A DNA stretch of 64,000 nucleotides from Comamonadaceae bacterium. Its GTDB lineage: Bacteria; Pseudomonadota; Gammaproteobacteria; Burkholderiales; Burkholderiaceae_C. The notes under the pieces are model-generated. The model did no database searches. It was given only the letters and a program-made list of their open reading frames with translations, and was not told the DNA's origin. The DNA is taken from contig JAJTEW010000009.1 in NCBI GenBank assembly GCA_021299875.1, positions 62,001 to 126,000 on the forward strand, in the 5' to 3' direction. Numbering within the stretch: the stretch's first letter is position 1; the number at the start of each line of letters is the position of its first letter. Positions 9,434 to 18,658 of the stretch are shown here, one piece after another. The translations under genes were made by a program, and so were the position numbers.

Positions 9434-10255
9434 ACCCTTGTGCTTACGGCGGTGTAGCCTTCGGCGCTGCTGGCCACGGCTGCGGGAATGTGTTCGCCCT
9501 TTTGCGGCGTCACTTCGAAAATGGCATTGAGCTGGCCCGTGCCGCTGGCGCCAAAGTACGGTGTGACCATGTCCACGCCGCCGTCATACCCCGTCCAGCC
9601 CAAAGCGCCCATCAGCATGGCGGTGTCGTGCATGAAGCCTTCGCCGTGACCTTTGCTCGCATACTCGGGCAGCATCTCGCAAAAGGCTTTCCATTCGCGG
9701 TTGCCCCACATCTGCAAAACTTGCTTGTCAAGTTGCTCCAAAAACGGGCTCCAGATCTTGTGGGCAAACTCAGGGGCCAAGCCATTTTGGGCAAAACGGT
9801 GTGAGAGCGAGCCACTGGCCAAAAACGCCACCTTGCCGTCGTAATGCTTTTCCACCGCCTCGCGCATGGCCCAGCCCAAGCGGGCACTGTCGTTGAGGTA
9901 ATGCACCATGCACAGGGCCGAGACCGAAATCACTTTGAAGTGCTGGTCTTCGTTCATGTAGCGCAGCGGCACCAGCGTGCCGTATTCGGGGTCCAAGGTG
10001 GTGCTGTCGTGCGCCAGCGTTTCCACGCCGTGTTCATTGGCCACTTGGGCCAGCAGGTGGCCCGTAATTCGCATTGACCAGCCAGTGCGTGTCGAACACC
10101 ACCAAGGTGTCCACCCCCAGAGCGCGGCAGCGCCGGCTGATTTCTTTGTGGCCATCGATGGCGCTTTGGCGCGTGCCAAAGCGCGGCCCGGGGATCTCAC
10201 TCAAGTACATGCTGGGCACGTGGGTGATTTTGGCGGCGAGTGCGAGTTGGCCCAT
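9430..10255 (-). pseudogene. hpaD: 3,4-dihydroxyphenylacetate 2,3-dioxygenase, disrupted by internal deletion with frameshift
   Basis: N-terminal part in one frame (10034..10255: MGQLALAAKITHVPSMYLSEIPGPRFGTRQSAIDGHKEISRRCRALGVDTLVVFDTHWLVNANYG) and C-terminal part in another (within 9430..10200: HLLAQVANEHGVETL...LEYGTLVP-like...). The segment normally between them is missing. Confidence 0.85.
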
Positions 10256-10285
10256 GGGGATGTCCTGTTGATGCGTGTGTGAGGG

Positions 10286-10681
10286 TCAGGGACTGATCAG
10301 CTCAATGTCCGGGAAGTAGCGGCGGTAGCGCCCCGCATCGCGGGTGAGCAGTTTGTAGCCATCGGCTTGCGCATGGGCGCCAATGAAGAAGTCGGGCAGT
10401 ACGCCGGTTTTGGTGCCCCCGCGTTGGCGGTATTGCCTGAAGGCCATACCTGCCAGGCGGGCTGCAGGGCGTGAGAGGTCGCGCATTTGCATACCGAGCA
10501 TGTCCACAAACTGGTCCAGGTGCGCCGGTTCGGCAGGGTGTCCGGCCAACTCGGCATAGACCACCATGTTGATGGCCAGTTGGCCGGGCTTGGCACTGCG
10601 CAGGTGATTCAGCGACCAGGGCATCCAGATCGGATCGGCCTTGTAAACGTCCAGCAGCACATTGGTGTCCACCAGGATCAT
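10286..10681 (-). CDS. PIN-domain toxin (VapC-like)
   Basis: 'MILVDTNVLLDVYKADP', 'LPDFFIGAHAQADGYKLLTRDAGRYRRYFPDIELI'; start inside ORF 10286..10720. Confidence 0.9.
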   Translation of the reverse strand: MILVDTNVLLDVYKADPIWMPWSLNHLRSAKPGQLAINMVVYAELAGHPAEPAHLDQFVDMLGMQMRDLSRPAARLAGMAFRQYRQRGGTKTGVLPDFFIGAHAQADGYKLLTRDAGRYRRYFPDIELISP

Positions 10682-10950
10682 GGCTTGTTCCAATCTTCGC
10701 CACGCGTGATGGCCATCCACTCATCGGTACTGGGGCCGTCTTTGGCCATGCCAATGAACTGGCGGATCGGATCGTCTGGGGCCAGAAACGACAGATCGGG
10801 CTCGGGTAGTGGCTTGGCGGACGACGATTTGGCCAAGACCATGTACTCGGCCAAGGCTTCTTGCACGACATGTGATTTGGTCAATTTGCGCGAAGCACAA
10901 AACTGCGTCAAATCACGTTCAATGGCTTCAGGCAGGCGAACAGACAGCAT
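10678..10950 (-). CDS. ribbon-helix-helix antitoxin
   Basis: 'MLSVRLPEAIERDLTQFCASRKLTKSHVVQEALAEYM' RHH motif; 4-bp overlap with the PIN gene. Confidence 0.85.
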   Translation of the reverse strand: MLSVRLPEAIERDLTQFCASRKLTKSHVVQEALAEYMVLAKSSSAKPLPEPDLSFLAPDDPIRQFIGMAKDGPSTDEWMAITRGEDWNKP

Positions 10951-10960
10951 GATGGCTCCT

Positions 10961-11024
10961 TGTCATACATCAATTGAAAATTTGCACGACACAAAGTATG
11001 ACATGGATTAAATTTTTGTCATAC
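10961..11024. promoter_or_regulatory. three TGTCATAC boxes (+,-,+) upstream of antitoxin, candidate autoregulatory operators
   Basis: TGTCATAC 10961-10968, GTATGACA 10996-11003, TGTCATAC 11017-11024. Confidence 0.55.
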
Positions 11025-12488
11025 ACCCCAATGCGGGATGTGGTGACCGCCCAGACTCACGGCCACGTTTTTGGGCTCACAGAACACTTCGTAACTCCAG
11101 GTTCCGCCTTCGCGTCCGGTACCGCTGGCCTTGGTGCCGCCAAAGGGTTGGCGCAGGTCGCGCACGTTCTGGCTGTTGACGAAGCACATGCCCGCCTCGA
11201 CCGCAGCGGCCACGCGGTGGGCTCGGCCGAGGTTCTCGGTCCAAACGTAACTGGACAGGCCATATTCGATGTCGTTGGCTTTTTCAATCGCATCCTGCTC
11301 GTCCTTGAAGGGGATCAGGCAAGCCACCGGGCCGAAAATTTCTTCTTGCGCGATGCGCATGCGGTTGTCGACATCGGCAAATACGGTGGGCCAAACGAAG
11401 TTACCGTGCTGCACATGCGCAGGCAGATCGGCCGCGTAGCCGGGCTGGACCAGACCGCCGCACAGCATCGTGGCGCCCTCTTTGGGGCCGAGTTCGATGT
11501 AACTGCGCACCTTGGCCAGGTGGGCTTTGGAGATCATCGGGCCGACGATGGTTTTCTCGTCGAGCGGGTCGCCCACGGTGATGCGTTTGGCACGTTCGGC
11601 AAACTTGGCGGCAAAGTCGGCATAGATGCTTTGCTGCACCAGGATGCGACTGCCTGCGGTGCAGCGCTCGCCGTTGTTGCTGAAGATCATGAAAATAGCG
11701 GCGTCAAGTGCACGATCTAAATCAGCGTCTTCAAAAATCACGAACGGGCTTTTCCCACCCAGTTCCATGCTGAATTTTTTCAGACCCGCGCTTTGTACGA
11801 TGCGGTTGCCGGTGACGGTGGAGCCGGTGAAGCTGATGGCGCGCACATCGCGGTGCGAGACCAGCGGCTCGCCCGCTTCTTTACCGTAACCATGCACCAG
11901 GTTCAGCACGCCAGCGGGCACGCCCGCTTCCAGCGCCAGCTCGCCCAAACGCGCAGCGCTCATGGGCGAAAGCTCGCTCATCTTGAGCACCGCGGTGTTG
12001 CCAAAGGCCAGGCACGGTGCGACTTTCCAGGTGGCGGTCATGAAAGGCACGTTCCAGGGGCTGATGAGGGCGCACACGCCCACCGGGTGAAACAGCGTGT
12101 AGTTCAGGTGCGTGGGGGTGGGGTAGGTGTGGCCGTCCACACGGGTGCACATCTCGGCAAAGTAGTGGAAGTTGTCGGCCGCACGCGGCACCAACTGCTT
12201 GCCGGTTTGGCTGATGGTCTGGCCGCAGTCTTTCGTCTCGGTCTCTGAAATTTCAGGCACGTGTTTCGTGATCAGGTCACCCAGCTTGCGCATGATCTTG
12301 GCGCGCTCGGTGGCGGGTGTGTTGGCCCACTTGGGGAAAGCGGCCTTGGCGGCGGCCACCGCGGCGTTCACTTCTGCCTCGCCCCCCGAGGCGACTTCGG
12401 CCAGCACTTCTTGGGTGGCCGGGTTGACGGTTTCAAAGTATTCGCGGCCTGCGACTTGGGTGCCATTGATGAGGTGGTCAATTTTCAT
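11019..12488 (-). CDS. hpaE: 5-carboxymethyl-2-hydroxymuconate semialdehyde dehydrogenase
   Basis: aldehyde dehydrogenase: 'FTGSTVTGNRIVQSAGLKKFSMELGGKSPFVIFEDADLD', 'NNGERCTAGSRILVQ'; cluster context. Confidence 0.93.
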   Translation of the reverse strand: MKIDHLINGTQVAGREYFETVNPATQEVLAEVASGGEAEVNAAVAAAKAAFPKWANTPATERAKIMRKLGDLITKHVPEISETETKDCGQTISQTGKQLVPRAADNFHYFAEMCTRVDGHTYPTPTHLNYTLFHPVGVCALISPWNVPFMTATWKVAPCLAFGNTAVLKMSELSPMSAARLGELALEAGVPAGVLNLVHGYGKEAGEPLVSHRDVRAISFTGSTVTGNRIVQSAGLKKFSMELGGKSPFVIFEDADLDRALDAAIFMIFSNNGERCTAGSRILVQQSIYADFAAKFAERAKRITVGDPLDEKTIVGPMISKAHLAKVRSYIELGPKEGATMLCGGLVQPGYAADLPAHVQHGNFVWPTVFADVDNRMRIAQEEIFGPVACLIPFKDEQDAIEKANDIEYGLSSYVWTENLGRAHRVAAAVEAGMCFVNSQNVRDLRQPFGGTKASGTGREGGTWSYEVFCEPKNVAVSLGGHHIPHWGV

Positions 12489-12496
12489 GGTGTTGC

Positions 12497-13255
12497 TTAG
12501 ACAAGGGTGTTGGTGAGCGCCCCGATGCTGTCGATCTCGGTCACGACCACATCGCCCGGGTTCACGTTCACGATGCCGTCGGGTGTGCCCGTGAGGATCA
12601 GGTCGCCGGGTTGAAGCGTCATGAAGCTGCTGAAGTATTCGATCAAGGTGGGCACGTCGAACACCATGTCGGCGGTGTTGCCACGTTGTGTGACTTGGCC
12701 ATTCACGGTGGTCTGCAGCTTGAGTGCCATGGGGTTGGGGACATCTGCGGCATCGACCAGCCAGGGGCCAATGGGCGTGCAGGTGTCGCGGTTTTTCACG
12801 CGCAGGTTGGGGCGGTACCAGTTTTCCAGGTAGTCGCGGATGGCGTAGTCGTTGGCCACGGTGTAGCCACCGACAAAGTCATAAGCATCGGCTTTCTTCA
12901 CGCGCCGCGCGGTGCGGCCGATCACCACGGCCAGCTCACATTCGTAATGCATGTATCTCACGTCTGCAGGTCGCCGGGTCAGCGCTCTGTGCCCGATCAG
13001 CGAGGCCTCGCCCTTCATGAAGGCCAGCGGCTCTTCGGGCGCCTTGAAGGCGAGTTCTTTGGCGTGGTCGGCGTAGTTCAGGCCCAGCGCGATCACGGTG
13101 CGCGGCTGCTTCACAGGCATGAGCGGGGGCAACCAGACGACGTCGTCAAAACCCACAAGCTGGCCCTTGTGCGGGCCTTGGGTGATGCGCAACTGACCTT
13201 CTGACTCGACGGCTTGCTGGATGGCGCCGGACCAGGCGATGCGTGCGTGCTTCAT
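12497..13255 (-). CDS. hpaG2: fumarylacetoacetate hydrolase family, HpaG C-terminal-type subunit
   Basis: 'GLNYADHAKELAFKAPEEPLAFMKGEASL ... MHYECELAVVIGRTAR ... ILTGTPDGI'; start at MKHARIAW. Confidence 0.88.
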   Translation of the reverse strand: MKHARIAWSGAIQQAVESEGQLRITQGPHKGQLVGFDDVVWLPPLMPVKQPRTVIALGLNYADHAKELAFKAPEEPLAFMKGEASLIGHRALTRRPADVRYMHYECELAVVIGRTARRVKKADAYDFVGGYTVANDYAIRDYLENWYRPNLRVKNRDTCTPIGPWLVDAADVPNPMALKLQTTVNGQVTQRGNTADMVFDVPTLIEYFSSFMTLQPGDLILTGTPDGIVNVNPGDVVVTEIDSIGALTNTLV

Positions 13256-13914
13256 GCGGCACCTCCAACTTGCACCGACACTGACGAAAAGCCCGGCGCA
13301 GAAATTTCCACCCGATCCCCGGCTTTGGCGCGAGGGCGCGAACCATCGGCCAAGCAATCGGTGCCCACCATCAACACGTCGCCGGCTTGCAGCGTCATGA
13401 ATTCGCCGACATCGGTCAGCAGCGCAGGCAAGTCCCGCATCAATTCGCGCAAATCCACGGTTTGCACACGTTCGCCATTACAACTTACTTCGATCTGCAG
13501 CGCGACCCAATCCGTCACATGGCCCGTTGTGGCCTGCTGCGGCAAAGCCAGAAAACCATCACGGCAACGGAACTTGACCGGCGGACGGAAGTAGCTCGCG
13601 TGCGGCACCGACCAGTCACACAGCAGCACGGCGCCCGCCACTTGGCCATCGTCACCGATCACCAGGCCCAACGTGGCGCCGATGTCGACTTCGGTCACGC
13701 CGTCTTGCAGCAGCAGGCCTTGCCCGACGGGGCTGAAGGTGTTGGCGCTTTTCACATAAAGGATGGGCGCTTGGGGTGCGGCCTTGTGCGGGTCTTGTGT
13801 CATGCGCGGGGCCCACAGGTTCCACTCGCGGCGAAAGTTCAGCAAAGTGCCGTACACCGTGCCTTGGGGCTGCCAAAGCCGATGAAGCAGGGGGTTTGGG
13901 GGGATCTTGGGCAT
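13252..13914 (-). CDS. hpaG1: fumarylacetoacetate hydrolase family, HpaG N-terminal-type subunit
   Basis: 'VYGTLLNFRREWNLWAPRMTQDPHKAAPQAPILYVKSANTFS'; ATGA overlap with hpaG2. Confidence 0.88.
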   Translation of the reverse strand: MPKIPPNPLLHRLWQPQGTVYGTLLNFRREWNLWAPRMTQDPHKAAPQAPILYVKSANTFSPVGQGLLLQDGVTEVDIGATLGLVIGDDGQVAGAVLLCDWSVPHASYFRPPVKFRCRDGFLALPQQATTGHVTDWVALQIEVSCNGERVQTVDLRELMRDLPALLTDVGEFMTLQAGDVLMVGTDCLADGSRPRAKAGDRVEISAPGFSSVSVQVGGAA

Positions 13915-13917
13915 CGC

Positions 13918-14409
13918 TTATTCCTTGGACGTCGCGTTATCGGATTTTTGGGACTGACCGCCGGGCACTTCCAGGGCAATCAACTGGTCCAGCAAGTTGT
14001 ACAAAGCCGTCAGTTGCGAGGGCCCCAAATGCTGCGCCATCCAGCTGTAATGCGCCTCGATGGTTTGCGACAAGGCCTGCACTTTGGCCAGTCCTGCTGC
14101 CGTCGCGCGCACCACCGTGCGGCGGGCGTCTTGCGGGCAACGCTGGCGCTCAATCAGGCCATCGCGTTCCATCCGGGCCAGCACACCCGTCAAGCTGGGG
14201 CCCAACAAAAAGGCTTCGGTGGCCACACGGCCGGTTTCAACCCCGCTGGGCTCGTGCGCATGCTCACCCAACACACGCAAAACGCGCCATTGTTGGTCTG
14301 ACAGTCCGTGTTCTCGCAAACTCGGCCGAGTGTGCAGCATCACCGCCTCACGGGCTTCGAGCAAAAGCCGGGGCAGGTTACGGTGGACAAAAGAAGGCTT
14401 GGCAGTCAT
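13918..14409 (-). CDS. hpaR: MarR-family regulator of homoprotocatechuate degradation
   Basis: 'LLLEAREAVMLHTRPSLREHGLSDQQWRVLRVLGEH ... LTGVLARMERDGLIERQRCPQDARRTVVRAT'; heads the hpa cluster. Confidence 0.88.
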   Translation of the reverse strand: MTAKPSFVHRNLPRLLLEAREAVMLHTRPSLREHGLSDQQWRVLRVLGEHAHEPSGVETGRVATEAFLLGPSLTGVLARMERDGLIERQRCPQDARRTVVRATAAGLAKVQALSQTIEAHYSWMAQHLGPSQLTALYNLLDQLIALEVPGGQSQKSDNATSKE

Positions 14410-14537
14410 TTATTTAACATGTTAAATGAATGCACGGTCTTTGACAACAGGGTTTGTTCTCTCCTGGACTCCTGGAGGCATCGCCTGTGTCTTTTGGGTT
14501 TCACCTAAGATGAGGTCTCCCTATTTCTGTTTGTCCC

Positions 14538-15581
14538 ATGTCTGCACTTGATTTGTTCCAACAGCTGGCCGCGCCCATCATCCAAGCCCCCATGGCGGGC
14601 TCACAAAACCACCGCTTGTCCTTGGCCGTGTGTGCCGCCGGCGGGCTGGGCTCACTGCCCGCCGCCATGCTGGGCCCGGAAGCTTTGCAGGCCGAATTGC
14701 AAGCCCTGCAAGCGGCCACTGCAGCCCCTTACAACGTCAACTTTTTTTGCCACACCCCGCCGCCAGATGATGCGGCGCGCCAAGCCCAATGGCATGCGGC
14801 CTTGGCGCCCTATTACCGCGAGTTCGACCTTGACCCGACCAACATCCCCTCAGGCCCTGGGCGGGTGCCTTTTAACCACGACAGTGCGGATGTGCTGGAA
14901 GCCTTTCGCCCAGCGGTGGTGAGCTTTCACTTTGGCCTGCCTGCGCCCGACTTGTTGGCGCGTGTCAAAAGCTGGGGCAGTTGGGTGCTGTCGTCGGCCA
15001 CCACGGTGCGAGAGGCGCTGTGGTTGCAAGCCCATGGCGCAGACGCCGTGATCGCGCAAGGTCTGGAGGCAGGCGGGCACCGGGGCATGTTCTTGACCGA
15101 CGACCTGAGCACCCAAATGGGCACCTTCGCGCTCTTGCCCCAAATCGTTCAGGCGGTGCAACTGCCCGTGATCGCCGCCGGGGGCATTGGCTCTGCCCAA
15201 GGCGTGGTTGCGGCCCAAGCCCTGGGCGCATCAGGTGTGCAAGTTGGCACGGCCTATTTATGCAGCCACGAGGCCACCACCAACGCCCTGCACCGTGCAG
15301 CCTTGCAGTCACCCGCGGGCCAGCACACGGCCCTGACCCGCTTGTTCAGTGGGCGCCCAGCGCGCGGCATCGTCAACCGCTTGATGCGCGAGCTCGGCCC
15401 ATTGAACCCTGCAGCACCGGCTTTTCCCTTGGCCACGGCGGGCATCGCCCCTTTGCGTGCCGCTGCGGAAGCTCAGGGCTTGAGCGATTTCACGCCCCTG
15501 TGGTCGGGCCAGAACGCCGCCACCGCACGCAGCCTGAGCGCGGCGGACATCACCCGGAACTTGGTGAACGCTTGGCGTTGA
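14538..15581 (+). CDS. nitronate monooxygenase family protein
   Basis: 'LAAPIIQAPMAGSQNHRLSLAVCAAGGLGSLPAAML', 'VIAQGLEAGGHRGMF'. Confidence 0.9.
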   Translation: MSALDLFQQLAAPIIQAPMAGSQNHRLSLAVCAAGGLGSLPAAMLGPEALQAELQALQAATAAPYNVNFFCHTPPPDDAARQAQWHAALAPYYREFDLDPTNIPSGPGRVPFNHDSADVLEAFRPAVVSFHFGLPAPDLLARVKSWGSWVLSSATTVREALWLQAHGADAVIAQGLEAGGHRGMFLTDDLSTQMGTFALLPQIVQAVQLPVIAAGGIGSAQGVVAAQALGASGVQVGTAYLCSHEATTNALHRAALQSPAGQHTALTRLFSGRPARGIVNRLMRELGPLNPAAPAFPLATAGIAPLRAAAEAQGLSDFTPLWSGQNAATARSLSAADITRNLVNAWR

Positions 15582-15611
15582 GCGGCGCGACCTGAAAGGC
15601 ACAATCGCCCC

Positions 15612-16997
15612 ATGGCCAAAGACAAATCGATATTCACCTGCACCGAATGCGGTGGCACCAGCGCCCGCTGGATGGGCAAGTGCCCCAGCTGCAACGCCTG
15701 GAACACCTTGATCGAGGGTTCGAGCGAACCGGTTGCAGCCAAAAACCGCTTTGGTTCGGTCCATGCCTCGCTGGCGCCCACGTCGGAAGTGCTGCCCCTG
15801 GCCCAGATCGAGGCGGCCGACTTTGAACGCCACCCCACCGGCATCGACGAGCTCGACCGGGTGCTCGGCGGTGGCATGGTCGAAGGCGGGGTGGTGCTGA
15901 TCGGCGGCGACCCGGGCATTGGCAAATCCACCTTGCTGCTGCAAGCGGTGGATGCGCTGCAGCGCAGCGGCATGAACACCTTGTATGTGACGGGCGAAGA
16001 AAGTGGCGCGCAAGTGGCCATGCGTTCGCGCCGCTTGGGCCTGCCGGACTCGCAAGTGCCGGTATTGCCCGAGATCCAGCTCGAGAAAATATTGCACACC
16101 CTGCAATCGCGCCAACCGGACATCGCCATCATCGACTCCATCCAGACGGTGTATTCGGACCAACTGACCAGCGCGCCCGGCTCGGTGGCCCAAGTGCGCG
16201 AATGCGCGGCGCACCTGACGCGCACCGCCAAATCCACCGGCACCACCATCGTGCTGGTAGGCCACGTCACCAAAGAAGGGGCCCTGGCTGGCCCCCGTGT
16301 GCTGGAGCACATGGTGGACACGGTGCTGTACTTCGAGGGCGACACGCATTCCAACTTCCGCCTGATCCGCGCCATCAAGAACCGCTTTGGCGCGGTGAAC
16401 GAGATCGGCGTTTTTGCCATGACCGAAAAAGGCCTGAAAGGCGTGAGCAACCCCAGCGCCATCTTTTTAAGTCAGCATGCCGAGCCGGTGCCTGGCAGCT
16501 GTGTGATGGTCACGCTCGAAGGCACCCGCCCGTTGCTGGTCGAGATTCAAGCTTTGGTGGACAGCGGCGGCCCATCGCCTCGCCGCTTGTCTGTGGGCCT
16601 GGACCGCGACCGATTGGCCATGCTGCTGGCCGTGCTGCACCGCCATGCGGGCGTGGCCTGCATGGACCAGGACGTGTTTGTGAACGCGGTGGGCGGCGTG
16701 CGCATCAGCGAACCCGCGGCCGACCTGGCGGTCATGCTGGCCATCACCAGCAGCCTGCGTGGCAAAGCTTTGCCCAAAGGCTTCATCGCTTTTGGCGAGG
16801 TGGGCTTGGCCGGGGAGGTGCGCCCAGCGCCGCGCGGTCAAGACCGATTGAAAGAGGCCGCCAAACTCGGCTTCAAAGTGGCGGTGGTGCCCAAAGCGAA
16901 TGCCCCCAAGAAAAACGACAAGTCCTTTGAAGGCCTGTCGATTTACCCGGTCGAGCGCATCGAAGAAGCCATGCAAGTGGTGCGGGGATTGGATTGA
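15612..16997 (+). CDS. radA: DNA repair protein RadA
   Basis: Zn finger 'FTCTECGGTSARWMGKCPSCNAWNT', Walker A 'GGDPGIGKSTLL', 'KNRFG'. Confidence 0.98.
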   Translation: MAKDKSIFTCTECGGTSARWMGKCPSCNAWNTLIEGSSEPVAAKNRFGSVHASLAPTSEVLPLAQIEAADFERHPTGIDELDRVLGGGMVEGGVVLIGGDPGIGKSTLLLQAVDALQRSGMNTLYVTGEESGAQVAMRSRRLGLPDSQVPVLPEIQLEKILHTLQSRQPDIAIIDSIQTVYSDQLTSAPGSVAQVRECAAHLTRTAKSTGTTIVLVGHVTKEGALAGPRVLEHMVDTVLYFEGDTHSNFRLIRAIKNRFGAVNEIGVFAMTEKGLKGVSNPSAIFLSQHAEPVPGSCVMVTLEGTRPLLVEIQALVDSGGPSPRRLSVGLDRDRLAMLLAVLHRHAGVACMDQDVFVNAVGGVRISEPAADLAVMLAITSSLRGKALPKGFIAFGEVGLAGEVRPAPRGQDRLKEAAKLGFKVAVVPKANAPKKNDKSFEGLSIYPVERIEEAMQVVRGLD

Positions 16998-17042
16998 TCT
17001 GGCATTCGATGCCAATCGGCAATCAAGGCACAATCTGCCCCC

Positions 17043-17444
17043 ATGAATTTCACCAAAATCATCGCGCCTCTGGCCATTGTTGTTTTCACCATTGGGGCCT
17101 GGCAGGCCTTTCAATGGGCCGGCATTGCCCTGGCCTTGGGCGGTGTGGTCATGTGGGTGCTGCTGCACTTCACCCGCATGGTCACCATCCTGAAAAAAGC
17201 GGCCAATCGGCCCATCGGCCATGTGGCCAGCGCCGTCATGCTCAATGCCAAGTTGAAAAAAGGCGTCAATTTGATGCACGTGATCGCCATGACCCGCTCA
17301 TTGGGCAAGCTTTTGACAGAAAAAGACGCCCAACCCGAGATATTCTCCTGGACCGATGCCAGCGAGTCGGTGGTCACCTGTACTTTTGTCGGCGGCAAGT
17401 TGACCGAGTGGGTGCTGGTACGCCCCGAACAGGTCAGCCCTTAA
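17043..17444 (+). CDS. small conserved membrane protein
   Basis: 133 aa with two N-terminal TM segments. Confidence 0.75.
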   Translation: MNFTKIIAPLAIVVFTIGAWQAFQWAGIALALGGVVMWVLLHFTRMVTILKKAANRPIGHVASAVMLNAKLKKGVNLMHVIAMTRSLGKLLTEKDAQPEIFSWTDASESVVTCTFVGGKLTEWVLVRPEQVSP

Positions 17445-17492
17445 AATTGCCGTTTTGCACTGTTTAATGCCCCTTCTTCAAAGGACACTTTC

Positions 17493-18443
17493 ATGAGCGT
17501 TGTCATTCCCTCCATGTCAGACCGTGACGGCAAAATCTGGATGGACGGCCAGATGGTCGATTGGCGCGACGCCAAGATCCATGTGCTGAGCCATACCTTG
17601 CACTACGGCTGCGGCGCTTTTGAGGGCGTGCGTGCCTACAAAACCGGGCAAGGCACCGCCATCTTCCGCCTGCAAGAACACACCGAGCGCCTGTTCAACA
17701 GTGCCAAGATCTTGCGCATGAACATCCCCTTCACACAAGCACAGGTCAACGAAGCCCAGCGCGCCGTGGTGCGTGAGAACCATTTGGAATCGGGCTATAT
17801 CCGCCCTCTGACCTGGATTGGCGACAAAAAGTTGGGCGTCAGCCCCAAGGGCAACACCATCCATGTGATGGTGGCCGCCTGGACCTGGGGTGCTTACCTG
17901 GGTGAAGAGGGCATGAAGCGCGGCATCCGCGTCAAGACCAGCAGCTACACACGCCACCATGTCAACATCACCATGACGCAGGCCAAAGCGGTGAGCAACT
18001 ACACCAACAGCATTTTGGCCAACATGGAAGTGACCGACGAGGGTTACGACGAGGCCCTGTTGCTCGACACTTCGGGCTTTGTTTCTGAAGGCGCGGGCGA
18101 AAACATATTCGTGGTCAAAAACGGTGTGATCTACACGCCCGACTTGTCGGCCGGTGCCCTGAACGGCATCACCCGCAACACGGTGTTCCACATCGCCAAG
18201 GATTTGGGCCTGGAGATCGTGCAAAAGCGCATCACCCGCGACGAGGTCTATATTGCCGACGAGGCTTTCTTCACCGGCACCGCTGCCGAAGTCACGCCGA
18301 TTCGCGAACTCGACCGGATCGAGTTGGGCAAAGAAGGCTATGTGGGCAGCCGCGGCCCGATCACCGAAAAAATCCAGAGCGCCTTCTTTGACATCGTCAA
18401 CGGCCGCAACCCCAAGTACGCCCACTGGCTGACCCCAGTTTGA
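17493..18443 (+). CDS. ilvE: branched-chain amino acid aminotransferase
   Basis: 'HTLHYGCGAFEGVRAYKTGQGTAIFRLQEHTERLFNSAKIL', class IV PLP aminotransferase. Confidence 0.97.
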   Translation: MSVVIPSMSDRDGKIWMDGQMVDWRDAKIHVLSHTLHYGCGAFEGVRAYKTGQGTAIFRLQEHTERLFNSAKILRMNIPFTQAQVNEAQRAVVRENHLESGYIRPLTWIGDKKLGVSPKGNTIHVMVAAWTWGAYLGEEGMKRGIRVKTSSYTRHHVNITMTQAKAVSNYTNSILANMEVTDEGYDEALLLDTSGFVSEGAGENIFVVKNGVIYTPDLSAGALNGITRNTVFHIAKDLGLEIVQKRITRDEVYIADEAFFTGTAAEVTPIRELDRIELGKEGYVGSRGPITEKIQSAFFDIVNGRNPKYAHWLTPV

Positions 18444-18446
18444 ACC

Positions 18447-18653
18447 ATGAGCAACGCATCTGTTGAACTGCTGGCCAACGACCTGAACCCTCAGGGCGGT
18501 GTGTTTTGCCCCAGCCCCAAGGCTGACATGAAAATCTGGAACAGCCACCCCAAGGTGTACCTGGACGTGGCCAAGACCGGCGAAGCCAAATGCCCGTATT
18601 GCGGCACGGTTTACAAATTGAAAGCCGGGGAGGTGGTGGGGCACCACCACTGA
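18447..18653 (+). CDS. zinc-finger domain protein (CHCC type)
   Basis: 'VFCPSPKADMKIWNSHPKVYLDVAKTGEAKCPYCGTVYKL'. Confidence 0.9.
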   Translation: MSNASVELLANDLNPQGGVFCPSPKADMKIWNSHPKVYLDVAKTGEAKCPYCGTVYKLKAGEVVGHHH

Positions 18654-18658
18654 TCAGC

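Noticed and set aside
15309-16462. two large minus-strand ORFs opposite radA
   Set aside because: radA is unambiguous on the plus strand; these are shadow ORFs.
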